7,971 nt of DNA, from assembly GCA_017646545.1 (NCBI GenBank), contig JAGCMI010000122.1, positions 1 through 7,971 on the forward strand. Reading direction: 5' to 3'. The translations under genes and the position numbers were made by a program. Of the stretch, positions 1 to 5,213 are shown one piece after another. The notes under the pieces were generated by a model. The model did no database searches and had not been told where the DNA came from. It was given only the letters and a program-made list of their open reading frames with translations. The stretch is from Oscillospiraceae bacterium (GTDB taxonomy: Bacteria > Bacillota > Clostridia > Oscillospirales > Oscillospiraceae). Position 1 is the stretch's first letter, and each line of letters opens with the position of its first letter.

Positions 1-1
1 C

Positions 2-349
2 GAGACCATGATCCGCTTCAACGCTCCCGAGCACAAAATGGTTATCGGCGGCGATGTGGACAACCTGGACGGCCTGAACTACCTGGAAGGCAAAACTCTG
101 GACTTCGTGGATGAGAAGGCATTCCTGGGCACCCTGGCCGCCCATGTGGACGGCGGTTTCCCCGTCATCACGATGGATATGGACGAGCTGAACGATGCCA
201 AGCTGGGCGAAATGTTCTATTTCTTCGAACTGTGCTGCGGCATCTCCGCTTATATGCTGGGTGTCAATCCCTTCAACCAGCCCGGTGTTGAATTCTATAA
301 GCGCAATATGTTCCATCTGCTGGGCAAGCCCGGCTATGAGCAGATTTAA
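2..349 (+). CDS. pgi: glucose-6-phosphate isomerase, C-terminal part (5' end outside window)
   Basis: This is the last ~115 codons of phosphoglucose isomerase, which interconverts glucose-6-phosphate and fructose-6-phosphate in the cytoplasm (glycolysis and gluconeogenesis). The frame is open to the left edge, so the ATG at 8 is an internal Met and not the start. The diagnostic part is the C-terminal signature: the segment FNQPGVE followed two residues later by Lys (YKRNMF), where the Lys is the conserved active-site lysine of the family, then LLGKPGYE close to the end. The short tail after it matches the compact bacterial form. I see no convincing terminator after the TAA at 347-349; the next gene has its own promoter 29 bases downstream. 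Family assignment is secure; nothing can be said about the missing N-terminal two thirds. Confidence 0.95.
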   Translation, partial: ETMIRFNAPEHKMVIGGDVDNLDGLNYLEGKTLDFVDEKAFLGTLAAHVDGGFPVITMDMDELNDAKLGEMFYFFELCCGISAYMLGVNPFNQPGVEFYKRNMFHLLGKPGYEQI

Positions 350-377
350 TTTTTTCGACTGTTTCTGAAAATAACAG

Positions 378-406
378 TTGCAAAATTCTTTCTGAACTGG
401 TAGAAT
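378..406 (+). promoter_or_regulatory. sigma-A promoter of the P-loop gene
   Basis: A -35 of TTGCAA (378-383) and a -10 of TAGAAT (401-406) are separated by 17 bases, with TGG directly before the -10 giving an extended -10. It lies 41 bases before the start codon of the P-loop gene, which also has a strong ribosome binding site (AAAGGAGGA, 431-439, 7 bases from ATG). Confidence 0.75.
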
Positions 407-446
407 ATCCACAAGCCATAACGGCATAGCAAAGGAGGAATATCCT

Positions 447-854
447 ATGATTCGTGTTATTTTGGGCCTGAAGGGCTCCGGCAAGACCAAGAAGCTGATT
501 GAATCCATCCACGAGACTCTGACCCACGCCAACGGCGATGTGGTTTGCATCGAGTACGGCAAGAAGCTGACTTATGATGTCAACTACAAGGTTCGTCTGG
601 TCGACTCTCAGGAGTATGCAATCACCAATGCAGCCATGCTGAAGGGTTTCTTGAGCGGCCTGCACGCAGGTAACTTTGATATTACCCATGTGTTCATCGA
701 CAATCTGTACAAGACCATCGGCAACGATGTGGCTGCCGCTGAGGAGTTCATCAGCTGGTGCGCTAACTTCGCCGCCGTGAACAATATGAACATCACCGTG
801 ACCATCTCCGAGTCTCCCGAGAATTTCTCTGAGGAAGTCAAGAAGTACCTGTAA
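447..854 (+). CDS. small P-loop NTPase-like protein, function unknown
   Basis: A 135-residue cytoplasmic protein that is essentially one P-loop core. Residues 7-14 are a canonical Walker A (GLKGSGKT) directly after the first beta strand. Residues 81-85 (HVFID) follow a hydrophobic strand and look like a Walker B aspartate, Asp85, but the next residue is Asn86 and not the catalytic Glu of most ATPases. A third strand (NITVTIS, about 115-121) could hold a sensor residue. There is no signal peptide or membrane segment. I recall similar short proteins in Clostridia sometimes labelled as twitching-motility PilT-like, but 135 residues is far too short for PilT and lacks its other motifs, so I would not transfer that name. 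It stands alone: own promoter, strong ribosome binding site, and a strong terminator 10 bases after the stop. Codons are strongly biased (Lys mainly AAG, Gly mainly GGC), suggesting good expression. Nucleotide binding is likely; hydrolysis and role are unknown. Confidence 0.85.
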   Translation: MIRVILGLKGSGKTKKLIESIHETLTHANGDVVCIEYGKKLTYDVNYKVRLVDSQEYAITNAAMLKGFLSGLHAGNFDITHVFIDNLYKTIGNDVAAAEEFISWCANFAAVNNMNITVTISESPENFSEEVKKYL

Positions 855-864
855 AAACTTACAT

Positions 865-899
865 ACCCCCGCTGCGTAAGCAGCGGGGGTTTTACTTTT
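865..899 (+). terminator. rho-independent terminator after the P-loop gene
   Basis: An 11-bp perfect stem, A865-C875 paired with G880-T890, closes a GTAA (GNRA-type) tetraloop and is followed by TTTTACTTTT. The plus-strand tail is the better one. Because the convergent amidohydrolase gene stops at 901, the hairpin may also slow transcription from the minus strand, where a T5 run lies about 10 bases beyond the stem. Confidence 0.9.
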
Positions 900-900
900 C

Positions 901-1749
901 TCAGAATTTTTCTTTGATTTTGCAAAATCCTCTTTCCAGAATTTCATCGCAACCATCGCCCAGAATCTGATGCAGCAGCACCTCTTCCGTGCCGCAGCCA
1001 TGCTCCACTGCCCAAGCACCGGCATCGCTACCGCAGGCCAGCAAACCGCCCATGGATGCAAAACGGCTGACATTTTCTGCCGCGCTTTCCCAGATTCTCA
1101 CCACAGCTTCTTCGCAGAATCTGCCCTTCCCGCGCAGATTGGCCACCGTGGACAGCGTCGGTACCCAAACTGTGCCCATTTCTGCCATGGCATGCAATGC
1201 ATCTTCGTCCAGATATGCGCCATGCTCCACACTGTCCACCCCGGCTTCTGCCGCCGCTTCCACCGTTCGGGCGCCATTGGCATGGGCCATCACAGAAAAT
1301 CCCTCTTCGTGGGCAATATGAATCAGCTCTTTGATCTGCGCAGGAGGCAATCCCTCCTCCGTCAGCACACCGAAGCGGTCAAAATCCATCAGTCCCGAGA
1401 TCATGATCTTGATAAAGTCACCGCCCTGCTGCCGAATTTCCTGCACCAAGGCTGCATACCCATACATATTCTCATAGGTCTTTCCGATGAACGCACCGTA
1501 ATGCCCCTTCTGGCACAGCGGTGATAGCGGTGTGCGGTAAGTAATACCATATTCCCCTGCCAGACTTCCGGCCCGCAGACCTACGCCCCAGCGGTCACCG
1601 CCGTCCCGGAGATAGGTGTAACCCTTCTGCCGATAGATTTCCAGCACATTCTTCACATAATCTTCCTGCACCTGCGTTTTGTGCCGTCCGATGCCCGCTT
1701 TCCAGTCCACACCGTCGAGCACCATGTGCATATGCACATCATGAGCCAT
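901..1749 (-). CDS. amidohydrolase-family metal hydrolase, barrel-only form
   Basis: A 282-residue enzyme of the amidohydrolase (imidazolonepropionase/prolidase-like) superfamily. All expected metal-site residues are visible in order: His6-x-His8 in the first strand (DVHMH), Lys114 in FIKIM (the usual carboxylated lysine bridging two metals), His156 in MAHANG, His176 in SVEHGAYL, and Asp242 in GSDAGA. A binuclear, probably zinc, hydrolase acting on a cyclic amide, peptide or similar bond is therefore expected; the substrate cannot be read from sequence. It is unusual in starting only three residues before the HxH motif and ending about 40 residues after the catalytic Asp, so the flanking beta-sandwich domain of most relatives (roughly 380-420 residues) is missing. 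The start at 1749 is supported by an AAGGGGG ribosome binding site and a promoter just upstream. Single-gene unit, convergent with the P-loop gene. No signal peptide, so cytoplasmic. Confidence 0.88.
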   Translation of the reverse strand: MAHDVHMHMVLDGVDWKAGIGRHKTQVQEDYVKNVLEIYRQKGYTYLRDGGDRWGVGLRAGSLAGEYGITYRTPLSPLCQKGHYGAFIGKTYENMYGYAALVQEIRQQGGDFIKIMISGLMDFDRFGVLTEEGLPPAQIKELIHIAHEEGFSVMAHANGARTVEAAAEAGVDSVEHGAYLDEDALHAMAEMGTVWVPTLSTVANLRGKGRFCEEAVVRIWESAAENVSRFASMGGLLACGSDAGAWAVEHGCGTEEVLLHQILGDGCDEILERGFCKIKEKF

Positions 1750-1770
1750 CTTACCGCCCCCTTTTTCCGT

Positions 1771-1799
1771 ATTGTATCACATTCCTATCCAAAATCCAA
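1771..1799 (-). promoter_or_regulatory. sigma-A promoter of the amidohydrolase gene
   Basis: On the minus strand, TTGGAT (1794-1799) and TACAAT (1771-1776) are 17 bases apart, with TGA before the -10 (extended -10). The -35 begins only one base after the T6 tail of the preceding terminator (1801-1833), so terminator and promoter are fused back to back. Confidence 0.7.
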
Positions 1800-1800
1800 G

Positions 1801-1833
1801 AAAAAACCTCCCGTCTTTCGGACGGGAGGTTTT
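1801..1833 (-). terminator. rho-independent terminator of the HTH/DUF2178 operon
   Basis: A 9-bp GC-rich stem (1807-1815 with 1821-1829), extended by four A-T pairs, has a 5-base loop and reads into TTTTTT on the minus strand. It lies 58 bases beyond the stop of the membrane-protein gene. Confidence 0.9.
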
Positions 1834-1891
1834 CGCAAATTTTCCATTACATATCCAAAAAGTCCATGTACAGTTTCCCTCTTTGGAAAGA

Positions 1892-2290
1892 TCAATATTT
1901 TTTCCGCAGCACCAGATAGGCGCCCCAATAAAGCAACATCAGCAGACATACCGCAAAACCTGCTGCAATGGACAATACTTCCTGTCCCACCACCCGCAAA
2001 ACGATGGCCGCTACTGCTGTGATGAGAATGAACAGATACCCCGCCCCTGCCCACGCGCTGCTGCGCAGGAAACGATAGCGTTCGTCGTTGGCTTCCACTT
2101 CCACCTTTTCCCGATAGGCTTCATCCTTTTGAAAACGGTACATACGCACCAGAGCCAATATGTTTACCACCACCAAGGCTGTGCCCATGCCGCCCCAAAA
2201 CGCATCGATTATTTCCATACATCCCAGCACCAAAAGTGCCACACCCATCACCCCGCACAAAATGCGGGCAAAAATTCTTTTGCGATTCAC
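1892..2290 (-). CDS. small four-helix membrane protein, DUF2178-like
   Basis: A 132-residue integral membrane protein with four predicted membrane segments, at about residues 8-27, 29-49, 80-100 and 104-127. Between helices 2 and 3 is a charged cytoplasmic-looking loop of about 30 residues containing EANDERYRFLRSSAW; a DER-type motif just before the second helical pair is characteristic of the DUF2178 group, so I place it there with moderate confidence. The start is GTG (2288-2290), overlapping the TGA stop of the upstream HTH regulator by four bases (GTGA), a classic translational-coupling arrangement. The gene is therefore co-transcribed with and presumably functionally linked to that regulator. 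Such small HTH regulator and membrane protein pairs are common in Firmicutes, but the biochemical role is not established; the membrane protein could modulate or antagonise the regulator. That last point is inference. Confidence 0.82.
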   Translation of the reverse strand: MNRKRIFARILCGVMGVALLVLGCMEIIDAFWGGMGTALVVVNILALVRMYRFQKDEAYREKVEVEANDERYRFLRSSAWAGAGYLFILITAVAAIVLRVVGQEVLSIAAGFAVCLLMLLYWGAYLVLRKKY

Positions 2291-2490
2291 AATTCTTCCT
2301 CCTCAAAAATAAAAACTTCCTCAATGCGCAAGTCAAAGAATCTGGCAATTTTATGGGCCAGTAAAATGGAAGGATTGTACCGTCCATTCTCCAAAGAGCT
2401 GATGGTCTGCCGGGATACGCCCATAGATTTTGCAAGCTCTTCCTGCAGGATGCCCCGGTTCTTTCTGATTTCTTCAATTCTGTTTTTCAC
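2287..2490 (-). CDS. XRE-family (Cro/CI-type) HTH transcriptional regulator
   Basis: A 67-residue DNA-binding protein that is nearly all one HTH_3 domain: the recognition region runs ELAKSMGVSRQTISSLENGR, followed by NPSILLAHKIARFFD and a short acidic tail (EEVFIFEEEEL). I choose GTG at 2488-2490 as start and not the ATG at 2509-2511, because GGGAGGG (2496-2502) sits five bases before the GTG, whereas the ATG has no ribosome binding site and sits in the operator/start-site region. From the GTG the protein begins VKNRIEEIRKNRG, the normal beginning for this short family. It overlaps the downstream membrane-protein gene by four bases. Two palindromic operator-like sites in its own promoter suggest autorepression. 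Loss of repression could be triggered by the membrane partner, but no signal is visible in the sequence. Confidence 0.9.
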   Translation of the reverse strand: MKNRIEEIRKNRGILQEELAKSMGVSRQTISSLENGRYNPSILLAHKIARFFDLRIEEVFIFEEEEL

Positions 2491-2512
2491 AGTATCCCTC
2501 CCAAAACGCATT

Positions 2513-2532
2513 TTGTAAAGCTAACTTTACAA
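2513..2532. promoter_or_regulatory. operator O1 of the HTH/DUF2178 operon
   Basis: A perfect inverted repeat, TTGTAAAG (2513-2520), spacer CTAA, CTTTACAA (2525-2532), lies directly after the -10 at 2535-2540, covering the expected transcription start. Position and symmetry fit binding by a small dimeric XRE repressor, most simply the product of the gene itself. Confidence 0.75.
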
Positions 2533-2534
2533 GC

Positions 2535-2563
2535 AATATAGCACATGCCCTTCATTTTGTCAA
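2535..2563 (-). promoter_or_regulatory. strong sigma-A promoter of the HTH/DUF2178 operon
   Basis: On the minus strand a perfect TTGACA (2558-2563) is 17 bases from TATATT (2535-2540), with TGC before the -10 (extended). It is one of the two best promoters in the window and is flanked by operator sites, as expected for a strong but repressed promoter. Confidence 0.85.
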
Positions 2564-2576
2564 GCAGACTTTACAT
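2557..2576. promoter_or_regulatory. operator O2 of the HTH/DUF2178 operon
   Basis: TTGTCAAG (2557-2564), spacer CAGA, CTTTACAT (2569-2576) has the same 8-4-8 layout as O1, with one change in each arm. It covers the -35 hexamer. Its centre is 44 bp from the centre of O1, about four helical turns, so two dimers would bind the same face of the DNA. Confidence 0.65.
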
Positions 2577-2583
2577 AGACCTT

Positions 2584-2611
2584 AAAAAATAACGGGGGCA
2601 AATGCCCCCGT
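2584..2611 (-). terminator. rho-independent terminator of the DMT permease gene
   Basis: An 8-bp stem (2592-2599 with 2604-2611; ACGGGGGC/GCCCCCGT) with a 4-base loop reads into TATTTTTT on the minus strand, four bases beyond the stop codon at 2616. Confidence 0.9.
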
Positions 2612-2615
2612 CTAC

Positions 2616-3452
2616 TCAAATATTCAACATAATCAGCGCCGCGATTACCCCTGCAAAAGCCAGCCACTGCCGCTTTGCCAGCCGCTCTTTGAAGAAGATC
2701 ACACCGCACATGGTCACCACCAGCATGGTGGAAACGCTGTAGGTGGGGAATACCACCACCCCGGGAATATATGCCAAAGAAGCCAAAATAAATTTAGAGG
2801 AGAAGAAATTGGCCACACCGATCAAAGAACCGTAGAGCACTGCCTTCCCGTCCGGACGCTCCTTCTTAAAGATCACAAGACCTGCGCACAGCACAAATGC
2901 CACGCTGAAGGACAGGCACAGAAAATGGTTGGACAGAACCTGCGGCCCCAGCGCCTCAAAGATCTTCACCATGGTGTCCGCACCGCCATTGAGCAGCAGC
3001 AGAAGGATGAGAGCAATGCCAAACCGGCTGCCCGCAGCGTCCTTTTTCAAGTTGAACACCACAATGGCACCCACAGCCACACAGAAACCGGCAATCTGCA
3101 GCCCGGTGGGCATCTCATGGAAGAACAGCATGGACACCACAAAGGGCACCAAAAGTCCCAGCTTCATAAACAGCGAGGAAAGCACAATGCCATTTTTCCG
3201 GGTGCTGATTTGCAACAGCACCAAACCGCCCAGCAGAATAAAGCCATTGAGCACCGCAATACCCACGGTGATACCAACACCGTCGGTCTGGGCGGAAAAG
3301 AGGGAAAAATCCGCGTACAATGCGCCCAAAATGCCACAAACCAGATAATTGGCCGCCAACATGCTGAAATGACCCTTGACCTTTCCGGTGCTCAGCCGCA
3401 TCAGAACCGAAATCATGGCGCTGCTAAAAATCGCCAGCAATAAATAACCCAT
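2616..3452 (-). CDS. DMT-superfamily (EamA-type) membrane transporter
   Basis: A 278-residue protein of the drug/metabolite transporter superfamily: hydrophobic throughout, about ten membrane helices in two repeated five-helix halves, close to the usual 280-300 residues. The second half ends as the family does, with a helix containing GVVVFPTYSVSTMLVVTMCGVIFFKERL (roughly residues 228-255; the FFKERL turn is the typical conserved loop) and a last helix QWLAFAGVIAALIMLNI. The first half has the matching loop FFHEMPTGLQ. These permeases export or take up small metabolites or amino acids through the inner membrane; the substrate cannot be inferred. The start at 3452 has GGGAGGG seven bases upstream. 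Single-gene unit with its own promoter and terminator, lying between a methyltransferase gene and the HTH operon, which gives no functional hint. Confidence 0.88.
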   Translation of the reverse strand: MGYLLLAIFSSAMISVLMRLSTGKVKGHFSMLAANYLVCGILGALYADFSLFSAQTDGVGITVGIAVLNGFILLGGLVLLQISTRKNGIVLSSLFMKLGLLVPFVVSMLFFHEMPTGLQIAGFCVAVGAIVVFNLKKDAAGSRFGIALILLLLLNGGADTMVKIFEALGPQVLSNHFLCLSFSVAFVLCAGLVIFKKERPDGKAVLYGSLIGVANFFSSKFILASLAYIPGVVVFPTYSVSTMLVVTMCGVIFFKERLAKRQWLAFAGVIAALIMLNI

Positions 3453-3481
3453 GAGGAAACCCTCCCAAAAAAGATATTCCT

Positions 3482-3509
3482 ATCATAGCACAATCTGCCG
3501 CAATTGCAA
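3482..3509 (-). promoter_or_regulatory. sigma-A promoter of the DMT permease gene
   Basis: On the minus strand, TTGCAA (3504-3509) and TATGAT (3482-3487) are separated by 16 bases, with TGC before the -10 (extended). The -35 starts one base after the T6 tail of the methyltransferase terminator. Confidence 0.7.
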
Positions 3510-3510
3510 G

Positions 3511-3539
3511 AAAAAAGAGCCCCCTTTTGCAGGGGGCTC
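3511..3539 (-). terminator. rho-independent terminator of the methyltransferase gene
   Basis: A 9-bp stem (3517-3525 with 3531-3539; GAGCCCCCT/AGGGGGCTC) with a 5-base loop is followed on the minus strand by TTTTTT. It begins about eight bases after the stop codon at 3547. Confidence 0.92.
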
Positions 3540-3546
3540 CGTTTTC

Positions 3547-4158
3547 TCACAAATACGCATAGCCGGAAGGCAAGGAAAAAATCAAAATCCGCTCCCGGAT
3601 GTCTTTTCCTTCAAACAGATCATCACATTCAATCTCATCGTAAAAATCCAGTTCGTCCACCGTCATCAGATAAGAAATATACTCCTCCGACGGATAATAA
3701 AAGAACAAAAATATTTCTCTGGGATGCTCATAATGGGACTCTATGATTCTTGCCATTACTTTGTGAAGGATTTCTGCCGAAAAGGGGTTGAAAAAATAGC
3801 ACCGATTGACCTGCGGCGGCACTTCATAGCTTTCCGCCCTCGCCAGCACAAATTCTGCTCTGGCGCCGGAAACCCCACACTTTTGATTTTCCATTGCGCC
3901 TTGATAAATGTGTTCGTCGTATTCGATGCCTATGGTCTTTGCGCCCGCCTGCGCAGACAGAAAAAAGTCCACACGGCCCTTTCCGCAGCCATAGTCCAGC
4001 ACCACATCCTCACTGCCAATCAAACCGCTGTCGACTAAGCGCTCCAACACGCTGTAAGGTGTGGGTTCGTAGGGGTAGCGGTAGGCATCGGCATTGGAAT
4101 CATCTCTACCCATTGTTTTGATCCGCAAGCGCTCATCCCATGTATGTTCGTTGTCCAT
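3547..4158 (-). CDS. class I SAM-dependent methyltransferase, substrate unknown
   Basis: A 203-residue Rossmann-fold methyltransferase. Motif I is VVLDYGCGKGRV (residues 52-63), the SAM-binding glycine loop; the acidic residue at the end of strand 2 is Glu79 in IGIEYDE; and FFNPF (122-126) sits where motif IV normally is, an NPPF-like element that in some families contacts a planar amino group on the substrate. The upstream region TPYSVLERLVDSGL is the helix that usually precedes motif I. No signal peptide. I choose ATG 4156-4158: an AAAGGGGGG ribosome binding site lies six bases upstream, while the longer frame start at 4194 overlaps the -10 element TATAAT (4181-4186) and could not be in the message. 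Own promoter and terminator. The motif IV variant could suggest a nucleic acid or protein amide/amine target, but this is a guess. Confidence 0.87.
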   Translation of the reverse strand: MDNEHTWDERLRIKTMGRDDSNADAYRYPYEPTPYSVLERLVDSGLIGSEDVVLDYGCGKGRVDFFLSAQAGAKTIGIEYDEHIYQGAMENQKCGVSGARAEFVLARAESYEVPPQVNRCYFFNPFSAEILHKVMARIIESHYEHPREIFLFFYYPSEEYISYLMTVDELDFYDEIECDDLFEGKDIRERILIFSLPSGYAYL

Positions 4159-4180
4159 CCTGCACCCCCCTTTCAGCACC

Positions 4181-4209
4181 ATTATAACACGCATCCGCGC
4201 AAAAAGACA
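4181..4209 (-). promoter_or_regulatory. extended -10 promoter of the methyltransferase gene
   Basis: A consensus TATAAT (4181-4186) is preceded on the minus strand by TGT (extended -10). At 17 bases there is only TGTCTT (4204-4209), a poor -35, which is part of the preceding terminator stem and T tract. Transcription would start near 4174, after the upstream Met codons, fixing the translation start at 4158. Confidence 0.65.
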
Positions 4210-4229
4210 GGGATATTTCTATCCCTGTC
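4201..4229 (-). terminator. rho-independent terminator downstream of the phosphatase-like gene
   Basis: A perfect 10-bp stem (4206-4215 with 4220-4229; GACAGGGATA/TATCCCTGTC) has a loop that reads GAAA (GNRA) on the minus strand, followed by TTTTT. It is nearly identical to the hairpin at 5178-5205 on the other side of the phosphatase-like gene. Confidence 0.88.
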
Positions 4230-4252
4230 GAATACTTTATCTAGCTGCACCG

Positions 4253-4282
4253 CAAAGCCTTCCCCTTTTGGGAGGGCCTTTG
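4253..4282. repeat. imperfect hairpin, possibly a remnant of a dispersed clostridial repeat
   Basis: CAAAG (4253-4257) and CTTTG (4278-4282) enclose CCTTCCC and GGGAGGG, giving an imperfect stem with one bulge and a wobble pair. It lies in the 82-base gap between the stop of the phosphatase-like gene (4312) and its terminator. There is no T tract. It resembles the CCTTCCC/GGGAGG short palindromic elements I associate with Oscillospiraceae genomes, but only a genome search could show that. Confidence 0.4.
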
Positions 4283-4311
4283 TTTATACTGCCACATCTT
4301 GCGGATGATTG

Positions 4312-5127
4312 TCATGCGTGGCAATCATTTTCTGCCTTCAATATTTTATAAAAATGTACAATGTTCATGTCCTCGTCCATGTCCAATCCATGTGAGCCAC
4401 AATTTCCGTCAATTTCGTGGCAGCCATGATCCATAGCGAAGCCCATCAATGTATTGTGTTTCATCCAATGGGCCTTGATCAATTCCGAAAACATTCCAAA
4501 CGCACGCACATTGCTGCGCAATTCACCCAAAGCTTCACAACTCTCCGGGCCATACTTATGCATATAAGTATCATAATTGGCGTTGTATACCGCTATAAAA
4601 TCATGCTGATCCTTCATAATCAATTGGCATGCCTTGGCATTTACCTCTTCGACGGTATCATAGATGTAATAATCCATATCCCGTTCCAAAAAGATTTTGG
4701 ACATACTGTCACCCGCAGTGGAAACAAGCGCTACTTTTTTCCCATTTCTAATCAACGCATCAAAAAGTGTATCGATCCGAATGACCGGTTTGACATAGCC
4801 TTTGATTCCATGGATTTCAGGTTGTGCCCCGGTATACATCGTTCCAAAGCAGACCGGTGTTACAGACGGCATAACCGTTTGAAAAGGAACTTCCAGATCG
4901 GTACGCAGCGTCACTTCCTCAAACATATGCGGATACTTATTATAAATCCACTGCGCAATTGCGTCAGGATTATACATGAAGATCCTGGTCACTTTTTGAC
5001 CCACAAGAACCTCATCCAGATAACGGCACAATTTTTCGTTGGCGGATTCCGCCTGCTTCGGTGCTTCCACACCCATAGCATAAGATAATGCCCCCGCAAG
5101 CGTGGATAGACAGTCTAAATTTCTCAT
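4312..5127 (-). CDS. alkaline phosphatase superfamily hydrolase (phosphodiesterase/NPP-like), cytoplasmic
   Basis: A 271-residue protein with the complete two-metal site of the nucleotide pyrophosphatase/phosphodiesterase branch of the alkaline phosphatase superfamily. In order: Asp55 (MYNPD), Thr90 as likely nucleophile in MPSVTP, the conserved MYTGAQPEIHGI (98-108), Asp186-x3-His190 (NYDTYMHKYGPES), Asp233-His234 (AMDHG), and His246 (GSHG). It should hydrolyse a phosphomonoester, phosphodiester or phosphonate; the specificity is open. No signal peptide or membrane anchor is seen, unlike many secreted relatives, so a cytoplasmic substrate is likely. The protein is shorter than typical NPP enzymes (about 400 residues). 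The ribosome binding site at 5127 is weak (GGGGG seven bases before ATG). The gene is clearly more AT-rich than its neighbours (19 of 60 G+C in 4561-4620, against 34 of 60 in 5581-5640 of spoIVB) and is bracketed by two near-identical hairpins, which suggests separate acquisition. Confidence 0.85.
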   Translation of the reverse strand: MRNLDCLSTLAGALSYAMGVEAPKQAESANEKLCRYLDEVLVGQKVTRIFMYNPDAIAQWIYNKYPHMFEEVTLRTDLEVPFQTVMPSVTPVCFGTMYTGAQPEIHGIKGYVKPVIRIDTLFDALIRNGKKVALVSTAGDSMSKIFLERDMDYYIYDTVEEVNAKACQLIMKDQHDFIAVYNANYDTYMHKYGPESCEALGELRSNVRAFGMFSELIKAHWMKHNTLMGFAMDHGCHEIDGNCGSHGLDMDEDMNIVHFYKILKAENDCHA

Positions 5128-5157
5128 TGTAATACCCCCATCTCTCCGTTTTTTCCT

Positions 5158-5186
5158 ATTGTATCACAAAATATTGCAAAAAGACA
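5158..5186 (-). promoter_or_regulatory. extended -10 promoter of the phosphatase-like gene
   Basis: TACAAT (5158-5163) with TGA before it on the minus strand. At 17 bases the only -35 candidate is TGTCTT (5181-5186), again from the preceding terminator stem. The stretch TGATACAATA-GGAAAAA closely resembles the amidohydrolase promoter at 1771. Confidence 0.55.
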
Positions 5187-5205
5187 GGGACATTTCGCCC
5201 CTGTC
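5178..5205 (-). terminator. rho-independent terminator after the 58-residue gene
   Basis: Stem 5183-5191 with 5197-5205, nine pairs when read on the minus strand (one is a G-U wobble that is an A-C mismatch on the plus strand, so it works only in minus-strand RNA), GAAAT loop, then TTTTT. It begins 8 bases after the stop at 5214. Confidence 0.85.
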
Positions 5206-5213
5206 CAAGATAT

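Noticed and set aside
358..378. Possible terminator hairpin after pgi (ACTGTT / AACAGT)
   Set aside because: Only a 6-bp AT-rich stem with a 9-base loop and no T tract after it on the plus strand; it overlaps the -35 of the next promoter.
447..854. PilT-like twitching motility ATPase
   Set aside because: Far too short, no Asp/His boxes of PilT, and no pilus genes nearby; only the Walker A is shared.
273..1073. Long minus-strand open frame of 266 codons across the pgi end, P-loop gene and into the amidohydrolase
   Set aside because: It is antisense to two well-supported genes, has no ribosome binding site, spans a strong terminator hairpin, and its product has no recognisable family features.
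1724..1739. Perfect 16-bp palindrome ATGTGCATATGCACAT just inside the amidohydrolase start
   Set aside because: It coincides exactly with the codons for the metal-binding D-V-H-M-H-M segment (GTG CAT ATG CAC), so coding constraint is sufficient explanation; no second copy is seen near the promoter.
2288..2511. Upstream ATG at 2509-2511 as start of the HTH regulator
   Set aside because: No ribosome binding site precedes it and it lies at the edge of the operator and transcription-start region; GTG at 2488-2490 has GGGAGGG at the right distance.
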